Source of the DNA: Sepioteuthis lessoniana
Taxonomy: Eukaryota; Mollusca; Cephalopoda; Myopsida; Loliginidae
DNA: 64,000 bases
NCBI GenBank assembly: GCA_963585895.1
Contig: OY757911.1
Span: 58,363,629 to 58,427,628, forward strand
Direction: 5' to 3'
Part shown: one piece after another, positions 11,905-23,717 of the stretch
Layout: the number at the start of each line of letters is the position of its first letter
How positions within the stretch are numbered: position 1 is the stretch's first letter
The notes under the pieces: model-generated
The model's database searches: none
What the model was told of the DNA's origin: nothing
What the model saw: only the letters and a program-made list of their open reading frames with translations
Position numbers and translations under genes: made by a program

Positions 11905-12115
11905 ATTGGTTTGATATCATAGGTACCATACTAGATTATTTAATGCCAACGCCATCATTTAAAAAGTATATTAACTCATACCTGCGGAATAAGGAGTTTT
12001 ATACTTTCCTCAAGGAGCTTTAGTCTGAAAAGGAACGTAATATCACGACAAGAGTTTGAACTCGCTTACTACAGTGCAGCTCGTTATCCATTACGCTACG
12101 GCACTTCACCGGAAT
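11905..12115 (-). repeat. Family C tRNA-headed SINE
   Basis: Minus strand: a tRNA-like head with the B-box region GAGTTCAAACTC, a CTTTTCAGACTAAAGCTCC block, then the tail TTGGCATTAAATAATC with TATGATATCA. More diverged than the other copies. Confidence 0.8.
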
Positions 12116-12392
12116 TAATAAGGTAATAAACATCATGGATATGTTACTGTCTATGGTAACCAACTTTCCATTGTTTTACCATCGATGTAAACACAAAAAC
12201 ACGAGATGCCATAAACAGGAAAAATGTAATAATTTTGGTTTCTGTATACGTAATTCTCTGTAAGATGTCTTCATTATTCGATTAAAGATAAAGATTCGGT
12301 TTTGCTTACCAAATGGAAATTAAGTAAGTCTCCAATTTACCATTAATCATCCAGTGTAAATTAAACCCTCGCAATAAAACTTTCCTTAGGTT

Positions 12393-12605
12393 AAATTAGT
12401 GATTAATGTTCTGGACTGCAGAATCCTAGTAAGCGAGTTCGAACTCCAGTCACGCTATTATATTCACTTTCGGACAAATACCCTTAGGAGAGATATGAAC
12501 CTCCTTATCCTCCTGCTATGGATTAAATAGTACTACAACAATTCTCCTTCAAGAATGTCTCTGGCATTAAATAACACATGAATATGGATATGATATCAAA
12601 CAAAT
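12393..12605 (+). repeat. Family C tRNA-headed SINE
   Basis: Head with B-box GAGTTCGAACTCC, then CACTTTCGGACAAATACCC, ATGGATTAAATAGTACTACA, the tail CTCTGGCATTAAATAACACA and an A-rich end (ATAAAACAAAACAAA). It lies in the opposite orientation to the C copy 280 bp to its left. Confidence 0.85.
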
Positions 12606-13303
12606 AAAACAAAACAAATACTTGTGTGGCTATTACTCGCCCGATCAATTAGATATGCAAGGACAGAAAAGACATTTTGTGAATTGCAGTAAATTTCTTA
12701 TTTTTCTCAATAGAAGTAACTTTTTTTCTAGCATGACATGGCTTCACTTTGTGTATAAGGTATTTTTAGCGATAAACCTCTTCTAAATGAAAAAATACGT
12801 TGCACTTGAAATTCGAGATTTGTGAAGACATTAAAAAGAATTAAGATGGAAATAGCTTACGATTTGTAGTAATATAAGTTTATTCCTTTGCACTTTTAAG
12901 TAGTAGAAATAATTTTGGAGATGCTTATGATAATTGATAATTTTACCTGCAAATTGAAATTTGTAATTTCAAAACTACGAGTTAAAAAGCGTGCTAAAGT
13001 TTTAAAACATGTTTGTTACTGACTTCCCTTTTCTTAATTTCTTAGAAAAGGAAATATTCGATATTAAGACAACTTCCACTATGTTACAACGTTAATGAAG
13101 ATACAAGATAAAGAATAGATTACTCAAAAAGCAAACATTTCAGAAGAAATATTTTAAGCATGAATGTATCTTATACCATTATTAAGATATTTGAAGTTGC
13201 TAGAACTTCACTGATTTTTTATATGTAGTCAAAAGTAAGTGTATCTAAACGTTATGTAGATATCTGATTTAACCAAGCGATTGTCTGGTATTTTCCCTGG
13301 GAT

Positions 13304-13304
<1 letters not shown>

Positions 13305-13356
<52 letters not shown>
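13305..13356 (+). repeat. (AAT)n microsatellite
   Basis: About 17 AAT units immediately precede a LINE endonuclease fragment. Confidence 0.97.
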
Positions 13357-13359
13357 GAG

Positions 13360-14145
13360 ATGAAACAGTTAATCAAATAATAAGCAAATGCAGCAAACTA
13401 GTACAAAAGAAGTACAAGTTTAGGTAAAACTGGGTGGGAAAAGTGATTTACTGGGAATTATGTAAGAAATTAAGATTTGACCTTACTAGAAATTCGCATA
13501 TGCACAAACCAGAATTCGTTTTAGAGAATAAGACCCGTAGAATTCTCTGGGATTTTGAAATTCAAACGGATCACTTGATCCCAGCTTAAAGACCAATCGA
13601 GAAATTAACGAGAAAAAGCAACAGCAATATAAAAAAAAAACAATACAGGGACAAGCAGTAAAACAAAAAAAAAAGCCTAGAAAACCAAAACGAGATAAAA
13701 TAAACAGTGGTATGGATACTTCAAGCAACAAACTAATGACAATTCCTTAGACCAGGACACGTGTAAAAAGGGAAACCCCAAGAAATAAACTAAATCTCTT
13801 TTGATTACAGCACAAGATAATATCATAAGAACCAGTTATATCTAAGCAAAAATTGATAAAACGCAGAATAACAGTAAGTGTAGGTTATTTGGAAACAGAA
13901 ATGAAACGATTAATTTCATAATATGCGAATGCTAAAAAGTTGATCCACTGGAAATTGTGAAGAGATTTAAATTTGAACATAGTAAGGAATGACATTCGCA
14001 CAAACTAGAACCTATACTAGAAAATTAGACCAGTAAAATTCGCTGGGATTTTGAAATACAAATTGATCATCCGAGCCAGACAAGATCTAGTGTTAATTAA
14101 CATGGAAAAGAAAACTCGCCATCAAGTCGATTTTGCTTTTCCAGC
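13360..14145 (+). mobile_element. Two tandem fragments of an R2/R4-like LINE (zinc-knuckle and endonuclease region)
   Basis: Fragment 1 (13,360-13,740) and fragment 2 (about 13,745-14,145) both carry, with many stops, the pattern ETI-HI-SEC-KL-QKEY followed by RHDWVGKV-HWEL-KF-F and the endonuclease motif WDFEIQTDHL...RPDL. They are diverged copies of the region seen intact at 52.1 kb. Both are coding-dead. Fragment 2 ends at a (TA)n array. Confidence 0.75.
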
Positions 14146-14146
14146 A

Positions 14147-14147
<1 letters not shown>

Positions 14148-14200
<53 letters not shown>
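14148..14200. repeat. (TA)n microsatellite
   Basis: About 26 AT units. Confidence 0.97.
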
Positions 14201-14202
<2 letters not shown>

Positions 14203-14824
14203 TTGAAATGCAAAATAAGATTTTAAAAATCTAAATATAGCATGCGTTATTTTTCTTCCACTGCACAAGACTAAAAATAGCACTATAACAGAATTGTGTC
14301 TAGATCGTTGTTAAAGTCATTTTTAAAAAGCTTGGAAAAAAATGCCGAAAACCGGCCAACTAGCAATATGGCACAAATTTTCTGCGTCTGACGAGCGATA
14401 CATAACCGTGAAACTGCCAGTAACGCAATAACGCTGACCAGCATGTTTTTGGCGATTTTTTTCTATGATTTTTAAAAGTCAATTTTTAAAATTGATTTAA
14501 ACCACGATCTAAATAAGACTCTCTCTATTGCACAAAAAAAAAAACGCATATCGTGTAGCGCACGATACCATATCTTGAGATAAGTCTTTCGACAACCACT
14601 TCCATTCTATTAAAGATTCTCAACTTGTTCTACAAGAACTCTAAGACATTTCTTTCATACAACTTTTTATAGTATTTCATGTCATTTCTGTCTTCATTCT
14701 ATTAAGTTTGCTCAGACAATGAAATGTGTTACTGTTATTTCTTCAGGAACTGTTGTTTACCACTAGCTATTATTAAAGCATAATACATTCTCTCTGTAAC
14801 AAATGTCCGAATTGTATTCCACGT

Positions 14825-15065
14825 AAAATAAAAGAAAGCGAAAAACTGTAAATTGTTGAATCTTGTCAGGGAACTGCAAAAGTTGTGTAACATGAAGGTG
14901 ATAATAATACCGATCGTAGTTGGAACATTTGGAACCATTGCGAAAAACGTGGAAAAGAACTGTTGATTAGAAGAGAAATGGAGACGATGCGGACTACTAA
15001 GATCAGCTAGGATACGTGAAAAAATTCTGAAGACCTGAGAAGATTTGCTGTCACTGATACCTCAG
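14825..15065 (+). mobile_element. R2/R4-like LINE, C-terminal and 3'-end fragment
   Basis: The plus-strand sequence matches the end of the LINE ORF: an R-E-L-x-K-L-x-N-M-K-V-x-I-I-P-I-V-V-G-T-F-G-T-like stretch at about 14,865-14,930, then the KISx-x-I-L-x-R-x-L-E terminus. Many stops. Confidence 0.65.
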
Positions 15066-16114
15066 TGAACAATCAATAAATTGTTAAAAACTGTCAAAGG
15101 ATAAAGTAAAAACCTAGATCAAAAGAATTATTTACTATCATCTTAGCCTAAAAATATATTTATCGATCATGTTGAGATCGGTCGTGGACTGTCTACCTTT
15201 TAGCATTTATCAACACCTCATGACAATGAATAATAGAAAATGACGTTCACTTTTCATTAAATTTCCTTCAACAATGGCCGGCGATTAAAAAAAAAAACTA
15301 TTATCTCTAATCACTTGAACTAACCACTAATAAAAATACTTCATAAAAAATTCTGTTTTTAATGTGTTATGTCCAGAAGGATCTTAGCTTCACCCCACGC
15401 AAACATCTGAATCTAAAGATATTGTTAGGGTTTACATATTTATTCGTTCTAATATATATTCGATGTTCTTTTTGTCATGTGATGAATGTGCTTTTTTGTT
15501 TTCCTATTGATGTATTTTACCTTTGTGAATCTAAAGACTATAGTATCACATACACTCATATTCAGAGAAACATTTTCCCTATTTATGACTACTTGTTATT
15601 TTTCTATCACCATTTTGAAACATCTGGTGAAAAGAAATCCTTTTCTGTCTGTATATGTGGGGTCGATTGTAAAATAGAATGCTAGAGTGTGTGTAGAAGG
15701 CATCTGAATTCGTCAGTTTTAGACACCGATGTTGTCTTTAATTATTTTCTGGGGTAGAGAAAATTCATTGCACTATTAAAATTTCAACTTACTAAGAGGC
15801 ACATTTGCTAATTACTTTCCATCGAGATATCTCAGCCAGACTTTGAAAAAAATTCACCTAAAAGCATTTTTCGTTTTAACTCGTAACTTCAAAAGACTGA
15901 AGCATTGAATAGGAGACATATCTTAGAACTATCCTTAACTACATGTAATTATATTTCTCATAATCGTACATGCCATGTGTTAAGTGCATTGCTAAATACT
16001 AAGTGGTGTTGTTTATGAGATGTGAGTAAACAACATAATTTTCCAATAGAACCCTCCGTCAAAGGCACTTATAAGAGGCAAAAAAGAAGTATACTTAAAA
16101 TGACGTCTACTTAC

Positions 16115-16209
16115 ACTCCAAGGCGATGACCAAGGCGAACATCTGTGTGATAAGGGACATTGCAATCATCACGAGTGTCATAATGACCAATCGACGTGGG
16201 GAGGCCATT
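16115..16209 (-). CDS. ENT/SLC29-like transporter, exon 5 (TM3)
   Basis: The acceptor CGTTTTAG precedes AATGGCCTCC and the donor is GGAGT/gtaagt; the exon is 95 bp. The frame continues FFGK-MASPRRLVIMTLVMI and then AMSLITQMFALVIALE. Basic residues after a short inner loop lead into a hydrophobic helix, as in the P-x-R-x-R before TM3 of ENTs. The internal ATG is a normal Met, not a start: the incoming phase from exon 4 supplies the Lys before it. The exon sits between two copies of a roughly 113-bp direct repeat (see findings). Confidence 0.93.
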
Positions 16210-16709
16210 CTAAAACGGCAACGTAAATAAACGTGTAAATTGATTTCTAATTGAATTTATTACATTCATAAACTTGTAAAAGAGGGTCAGTAATGAGTGT
16301 CCCATAAAAAACAATGTTTTTTTTTTCTTTGCTTTTATTTATTTATTTATTTTTGCAGCTGTGTTATTCTGCTTCAAATCCTGCCATATTTGGTTTAGAA
16401 GAAAATTGATTTTTTCAGTAAAAAAATGTTACGGGTCGGCTTGGTTATGAACGATAGTGTAATTTCAATAATATAAAATTCGGTTGTAAAATGTCTCTTA
16501 GAAATAAAACAAAAATCCAACGATACTTGATTTAAAAGTCGATTCAACACTTCTAAGATATTGTTCGGATTTACATATTTATTCGTTCTAATATATATTC
16601 GATTTTTTTTTTTTGTCATGTGATGAATCTGCTTTTTTGATTTCCTATTGATGTATTTTACCTTTGTGGTATATGATATAATTGTTTATCAAACAATTTT
16701 GACTGATAT

Positions 16710-16759
16710 ACCGAAGTTCTCTCTGTCTCTCTGTCTCTCTCTGTCTCTCTGTCTGTCTG

Positions 16760-16794
<35 letters not shown>

Positions 16795-16795
16795 T
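16710..16795 (+). repeat. (CT)n/(TCTG)n-(TA)n microsatellite
   Basis: A CT-rich run interspersed with TCTG leads into about 11 AT units. Confidence 0.95.
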
Positions 16796-18014
16796 GCTTT
16801 TCCTTTCGCATTGGATTAAAGGAAACATAACAGTATTGACTTCCGCACATCGACTTCTCCGATTTTCTTCGGTTGCATTTCTCATTTGAGCTGTATGCCC
16901 AGGGAAAAAAAATAACCCCTTTTAATGGAATATGATGACAGGTCTTTAGTGGAGAAACGGGTAGCATTTGTTACATTGGGAGCAAAATATAATTTTAAAA
17001 AAATTGAATTCGTTCTCAATTGCTAGATGTGACAGCCGGCTGTAAAATCCACCCAACTTCAATTCCATTGAGAATCTAAAATACAGATTAAGAGAACTGG
17101 TTTTGAAATGTTCTAAATTATCCCCATTCTCCACAGAATTTGACTTGAGCATGCATTTATCCAACCATTCACTATGCGACACCAGGTTATTTTAATCGAA
17201 GTATAGATAGTATGAATTCAAGACAAGCGAAGGCTAAAAAAAGTCAATCTGCTCCTCTATTTAGCCAAAACCGGGGGAACTTGTTGATTCATGCCTTTCC
17301 CACGCATACTAGCGCGAATAAAAACCCAGCTCCTTCGAGGATTTGAATTCATGTCACTAATTCCATTTTACTTCAACGATTACAGTTTCGGTTGGCGTAT
17401 CTCTAATTTGACACAATTAACCGTCGAAGGTTAGCATCAAACGTTTGCAGTTTTTTGCGCTTAAACATAATCTGAATCTTTTAAATCTTCGGGAGGAAAA
17501 TAACAAAAAAATGTCAGTTTTATTATGAGATACCTTTTACTGGACAAAATACAAATTAAACAACGATTCTTCATTAAAAGATATATTGCTTCAAGCATAT
17601 TATTGTATGAGTAAAGTATTGTTGTATTTAGCAAAATTCGATGCACCAAATTTGGTAAATAGTATTCATATTTTCAGAAATACTCCAGAAAACGGACAAT
17701 TTACTGACTCTCATTACCCAAATGAGTGGGTCAATCGATTCTTCAATAGTCACCTTACCTCGTTAGTTAAGCAAGTAAATAGCTGATATATCTGTTTTAG
17801 CTTTGGTAATATGTTGACAGTCGGTGATATGTATGAATGTTGAAGAATCTTAAACTTGACATTTTATTTTCTTTCTAATTTGTTTTTTTTATTATTGTTA
17901 TTATTATTGCAGAAAATCAATTAATTAAAAACAAAATCTTCTTCGTTATTACAAACCATCCGGATTAGTTATTTCCTTCTTTTTCCTAAAAAGAGTACAA
18001 ATTAGTACAAATAA

Positions 18015-18354
18015 GGTTTGGTTTGGTTTGGCACATCAGCAATTGTAGCTTATTAATGCCAAATCCATCTTTACTCATAAAACTGTACTATTTCAAACAA
18101 TTCAGTTTAGCATAAGTACACAGTTTAGTTTTATTTGACTCATAGATAGGAACCTATCATGTGCTACCACTCCGGGCCAAAGTGGACCTGGGAGCGATGG
18201 CAATGAAGGAGTACTCTGCATTCCCCAAAGCTCCAGTATGACTGAAACCTCACCATGAGATTGTCTCGTGTCATATCCAGGACACTTGTTTGGGGGTCTT
18301 ACCCCACTGCAGAGGTAGAGTCGGTGTATTCTACAGCCCTAGTCGACTGGGCAA
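18015..18354 (-). repeat. Family A repeat with perfect target-site duplication
   Basis: The plus strand opens with GGTTTGGTTTGGTTTGGCAC (the tail) and ends TCGACTGGGCAA (the head). It has only one body unit, making it the shortest complete copy at 340 bp. A perfect 9-bp duplication, TACAAATAA, flanks it at 18,006-18,014 and 18,355-18,363, fixing the element's ends. Confidence 0.93.
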
Positions 18355-18686
18355 TACAAATAAAGATTGGCAATTAATCATCTTGAAGATAAATAAAAAT
18401 AAAGAAATGTAAACGTGGCGTTTCCAGCATCAATCTTTTTTTTAATTATAGTTTCTCTAATAATTTTCAAAGGAAGAATTTCATTTTATTCTGTATATTT
18501 CAGGATGAGATATTAAATCATGAAGTTTTTCGTTAAAAACTTTTGTCCTTTGGTTGATTACTTTGTAAAAAATGTTTGAATGCAATCTTTTCAAACGAAT
18601 TTGCGCTTTATTTTCATATGAAAACTACTTAGCAAAATTTATAAAAATATTAACGAATCAATTCTGTTGAACTGAATTATACTTAC

Positions 18687-18850
18687 TTGCCAAAGAAGAC
18701 TGGACTCTTATGAAAAAAGTATGTATTCACACAGACAATGACAAGGACCGGAAACTTGGAAGTTAGAATTAAATAAGGAAGAAAAATAGAAGCGCTGTCT
18801 GTGTCAACACCCGTGACATTGCTGTACACTGTTAATGTTGCAGGAAGATA
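18687..18850 (-). CDS. ENT/SLC29-like transporter, exon 4 (outer loop 1 and TM2)
   Basis: The acceptor TTTTTCCCAG precedes TATCTTCCTG and the donor is GGCAA/gtaagt. The exon has 54 codons plus two bases. It starts YLPATLTVYSNVTGVDTDSA, a loop with a potential N-glycosylation site (NVT, about residue 156 of the assembled protein); ENTs are typically glycosylated in this first outer loop. TM2 follows: SIFLPYLILTSKFPVLVIVC then VNTYFF. The Asn near the end of TM2 is in the place where ENT1 has N-S-F-L. The exon closes HKSPVFFG and contributes AA to a split Lys codon. Confidence 0.93.
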
Positions 18851-19044
18851 CTGGGAAAAAAACGGGTTTAATGGAAAAAAATAAAAGATCAAATTAAAGA
18901 GTTTTTTTTTTCAAAATAAAGTCATGTTGCTGGGAATTTTCAACAACGTAGACATTTACAACGAAGTATACTTGTAAAACACAAAAATATTAACATATGA
19001 CGATATATAATAGTCTGTATATTGTTCTATTTCATTTTGTGAAT

Positions 19045-19174
<130 letters not shown>

Positions 19175-19604
19175 CAGACACAGATACACATGAATCTAAA
19201 ACGAAAAAGTTACTTTTTGAAAAAATTTATCAAGTCACTTTGTCTACTAATGACATACGTCATTCTTGCGATACCTCCTGGGTCTACCCCTGGATCTACC
19301 CCAAGATCTCCGCACAGGTTTGGAAAAGGTTATGTTTAAGACCAGTAGTTGTCCACACTTCAAGTCTCCCCTTTTCATGACGACGATGTTTTCCAAGTGA
19401 AGAGCAATTTTCTTTTCAAAAATAATAAGATTGAGCAGAATATCAGATTGTCTTACGGACAACAGCTCTTTTTTATCCCACTCCATGGAGAAAAGTTACG
19501 CAACTAAGCTAGGCGGTGGGGGATGAATTCAAAGTTTTCATTCTCCTGAATACGTTGCCATCTGAGGTAGCAATCAAAGTCTAAAGTACTCTCTCTCCTC
19601 CTCT

Positions 19605-19723
<119 letters not shown>

Positions 19724-20014
19724 AACAGAAATTTGCTTCTTGGAGAAAAAAAGAAAACTCAAACGTAACAATATTTACTTCGTCGGGAAAAAATGAAAAG
19801 GTGACTGAGTAAGTCATTTAACAATAAATGCCGAGGAAATTCTCAATACGTATATTTTGCCGGTTTAAAGGGCCAAATAAGTGAAAGAAGTTCACTAACC
19901 AGGTTTAACTGAAAAGTGTTTTCAGGAAAACTTCATTAGAATGTCTAAAAAAAGTTTTACGGAAGATTTTTTTCGTGAAACCTGGAGAGTAAACTTCTGC
20001 TACTCACAGGGTCC

Positions 20015-20017
<3 letters not shown>

Positions 20018-20068
<51 letters not shown>
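20018..20068. repeat. (TA)n microsatellite
   Basis: About 25 AT units. Confidence 0.96.
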
Positions 20069-20070
<2 letters not shown>

Positions 20071-21368
20071 AGGGTAGTTCAAATTGTTCTAATGTGTGCC
20101 TGGAATTCAGAGGTGGGTAATTAATTAAAAGTAAGGAGACTAACTAAAAAAAAAGCTAAGAGATGTACTCTTTAGAGAACCATAAGAGAAGAAAAAAGAG
20201 CAAGCAGACTAAGTGGAAAAGGATAGAGTCCCATAAAATTTCCAATTGCAGGAAAAGAAAAAATAGGGAAATCAGAAGATGCCTAGGAAAGGCAGTCAGT
20301 TCAGGTAAAAAATATTTGGCTTATTCCTGATTTGTCAGAAAAGGAAAAGGATATGTTTTCATAAAGTAAATGACTTAGTTGGTCTGATAAGTGAATCTTA
20401 ATTTGTTAATATTATTTGGACAACTAAAATTTGCACACAAAAAATATATGGTCTGGAACGTCTATGAGATTATTAAAAAAGACAAAACTGGTTGCACAAA
20501 AAAGGCTGGGTGGCCGATCTGAAACGGAAATATTAGGTTAACAATCTTTTTCAACTCACTTTCGCCTTTTAGAAATGAGATATGTCACAAAACGATAATC
20601 ATGCCCCGCTCCTATGGACGAGGACCTGATTGAGCAGAGAGAGAGAGGGCGGGAGAAATAAGGGATTTCTAAAACCCTGGAAATACCAAGTATGGGTGAG
20701 ATACAATATAAAGTTGGGAGAATTTAGGAGGGTTCACCCTCTTTTTTGACCACAAAAAAAAACCGTTGGACAATTCCTCAATTTTGGTATAGGTGTTTTA
20801 AAGAAAATGAGATAATGAGTAACTGACGTAAAGGATGTGAAAATGTAACCAGCTAATCTTCACAAGGGTTGGACACCGGATTCAATATAAGCTTGAGTTT
20901 TTGACATCTCAAAGAATGAAGGATAGAGTTCAAAGAGAAGTCAAAATCAAGAGAGCGCTCAAATAAACCAGACCTTATACGAGACTTTAAGTACCAAATT
21001 ATTACAACTTGATTTTTTACGGTTGAGTTGCATATTTCAGTGTCTCTCTACTAGGGCCGAATGGGAAGTGTTAAAATGGCTCTATGCAACTGATGATATA
21101 AACAAAAAGTTTATTTACATTTCTGGTCGGTGCTGAATAATCATTCTTTTTTGCCAGGGCTACATTATTTTGATATAAACCAAGGAGATTTTACTCTAAG
21201 CCTCATCTAGCTGAATGTTTTTGACGTGGCAACACAATGCCGCTTCTTAAAAATCTAGAAAAACTAGATCAGATTTCTGTCTTAATTTCTGTGCAGCTAA
21301 GGGCCGAATTTAAAGTTTTTGTATATGTGAGGCCAAAGCTATAATCTGAGTGAAGTAAGAAACTTTTG

Positions 21369-21496
<128 letters not shown>

Positions 21497-21639
21497 CGCG
21501 CGCGCCCAGAAAAGATGCATTTTAAAAGATCATTTAATATGAATGGAGTAGAGTGCCTTCGTAAGAGTAACTTAATCCTCTTGAAAGTATTATCCTTTAG
21601 ATCAGATACACACATATTGCTTCATCGAAAACGTTCTTA

Positions 21640-21870
21640 GCGTTACGGTTATCGTTACAGATCATGCCATCAGCAAATCAAGCTCAAACCTGAACAAAGC
21701 TGTTTGCATTCCACTCCGCCTTAATTCCGTGTTTAAATATATATCCATCTCTATTGTTGAATAGTAGGGAATACTGCATTGGTAAAGTCACTAGTCTCGA
21801 AAGAAAACTCCCCACAAAAATTGATCTTGTGTAGCATTCTATCATTGAGGGAGGGGTTGGTTAAATACAT
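21640..21870 (+). repeat. Family B tRNA-headed SINE, diverged copy
   Basis: It matches family B throughout but is old: GTTACGGTTATCGTTACAGA, the B-box region AAGCTCAAACC, CTGTTTGCATTCCAC, ACTAGTCTCGAAAGAAAACT, TTGATCTTGTGTAGCAT and the 3' end GGAGGGGTTGGTTAAATA. Confidence 0.75.
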
Positions 21871-22502
21871 ATTCGTATACAAACGATCGCCATCATCTCT
21901 TTCTAATATTTCACCCTCGGAAATAACTTCCTTTTCAACCACGATTTGAGTTTTGAGAAAAACTAGGAATCAAATTCAAGATATTGCGGGGGTGAAGCTG
22001 GCAAATATGGGTAATGCAAATTTTTCAAAAATATTTTATTTCAGATGTAAAAAAGGAGCAGCTGCGATATTCAAAATGACGATCTGAGGAGTACATCGAT
22101 TGTCTTTTATTTCTTGCACTTTCATTTATTTATTCTTTAGATTGTAGTCCAAGCACATTTACGAAGTTTGAGTGTTCTGCATGTTGAAGATTTTCCAGAA
22201 TGGGAATAATATTCACAGAATTCGTTTTAAAATTTCATGCGTGGATAACAAAATTATCTCAGGGATTCACTCAATAAATAATTCCCGGAAGAATTCAAAT
22301 TGTTCCTCTTTACAAATATCACAGGTTAAAAGAAAACTGTTGTGAATGCGACTGGTATAAAAAAACAAAAAAAAAATGGTGTTTTCACATTCGACTGTGC
22401 TTGTATTCGACAATTATCAAATCGAAGCTCACCTGATGATCGACAAACTCATAGTCATGAAGTTTTATCCTGTTTTTCTTATTATCCTATATATATATAT
22501 AT

Positions 22503-22645
22503 ATGATAGAAATAAGTGGAAAGTTGAATAAGTCAAGGTCCTGAAGAAGTTTGTGAAGATGAAATAAAGCTGAACGAAATATCACACATCTAAATTTTAG
22601 TCAAGTGTTTGATTTATCCAACTTTCCACGCATTTCTGTCATACA
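22503..22645. repeat. Hairpin element, MITE-like, ~140 bp
   Basis: Imperfect inverted repeats of about 27 bp (TGATAGAAATAAGTGGAAAG... at 22,505 and ...CTTTCCACGCATTTCTGTCA ending near 22,642) enclose about 85 bp. There is no coding potential. It could be a small non-autonomous DNA transposon. Confidence 0.6.
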
Positions 22646-22674
22646 GTCAGATTCACTTCAAATCTATCTTTTCA

Positions 22675-22677
<3 letters not shown>

Positions 22678-22714
<37 letters not shown>

Positions 22715-22732
22715 GCGTGTGTATGTGTGTGT
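22678..22732 (+). repeat. (TA)n then (TG)-rich microsatellite
   Basis: About 16 AT units followed by an imperfect GTGTATGTGTGTGTG run. Confidence 0.93.
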
Positions 22733-23153
22733 GGGTTCATTTACAGACATCTCCCAGAATCGACTGAGTACCCCCTCGATTGAGTTACACAGCCAGTTCG
22801 CGAGTTAATCGAAGTAGATGGGTACAGATATATACATATATCTTTGGGGGAGGGGGCATCAAAATTCAATGGTAGAAACGTTTTTAATCAGTAAATAATT
22901 TGCAAGGCTCTATACACAAAAATGCAGAGAAATACCATAATAATTTTTAAGAATAAAATGCAATAATAATAAAAACTGGACAAAAAATCACGACTAAAGT
23001 TTCATGCTTTCGTTCCTCTGGTGATCTCGTATTCGACATGTATTCGGGTGACCTAGCGTTCGACTATTCTCGAATATTAGCTGCCCGAACGATCGATAAT
23101 GTTATAGTCGTAAGGTTTTATTCTGTTTTTGTTATTATCTTATTTTATACTTG

Positions 23154-23155
<2 letters not shown>

Positions 23156-23194
<39 letters not shown>
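23156..23194 (+). repeat. (GATA)n microsatellite
   Basis: About ten GATA units. Confidence 0.97.
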
Positions 23195-23717
23195 TGTATC
23201 TATTCATTAAGTAAGCAAAAAAGCTTTATCCAAAAGGTATCCGTGATATCAGAGATTCACTCTCTAGGTATAAACATTATCCCAAAAATCAAATTATTTA
23301 TGGTATCTGGGGTTACCTACGAACCGTTTTCCGATAGAATATTTCAAATAACAATATAAGGTAGCCTGAAACACCAACAGTCACCAAAGCCGCAAATAAC
23401 AATGTGCTCTCTTGTGTGTGCAATTACTACCTTTTTTTATATATATATATAATTCCCAATGTTACTTTTCATTGCCTCATGTTACTAAAAATAAATAATT
23501 GACGAACATAATTCTTTGTTTAGAAACCGAAGGTCTGCAGGGATCATATTATTGTCACTGCCGCCTCAACGTTGTTGACAGTCAAATCGGAGGACAACGT
23601 GTCCACATAATAATAATTCTGCTGCTTGCTTTGCTTTTCTATGTTCGTTTTTTTCCCCGGAAGATTTACTTTATACCTACACACATATCTACATTTATAC
23701 ATATATACGTATATATA

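Larger units (their letters stand above)
11751..16114. other. Intron between transporter exons 6 and 5
   Basis: 4.4 kb. 12,606-13,300, 14,205-14,820 and 15,070-15,410 show nothing recognisable. 15,415-15,527 is one copy of a direct repeat whose partner lies in the next intron. Confidence 0.7.
16210..18686. other. Intron between transporter exons 5 and 4
   Basis: 2.5 kb. It contains the second copy of the direct repeat (16,555-16,668), a CT/TA microsatellite and one young family A copy. 16,800-18,000 shows nothing recognisable. Confidence 0.7.

Noticed and set aside
19247-19486. Minus-strand frame with an Arg-rich segment (RSWGRSRGRPRRYRKND)
   Set aside because: No start, splice context or recognised family; the Arg run comes from a locally repetitive GGGTCTACCCC-type sequence.
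20068-21330. Possible second mariner-like element (AGGGTAGTTCAAATTGTTCT end resembling GAGAGTCGTTTAAAAAGTCC at 44,566)
   Set aside because: The ends are only loosely alike, no matching opposite terminus was found, and no transposase could be read.
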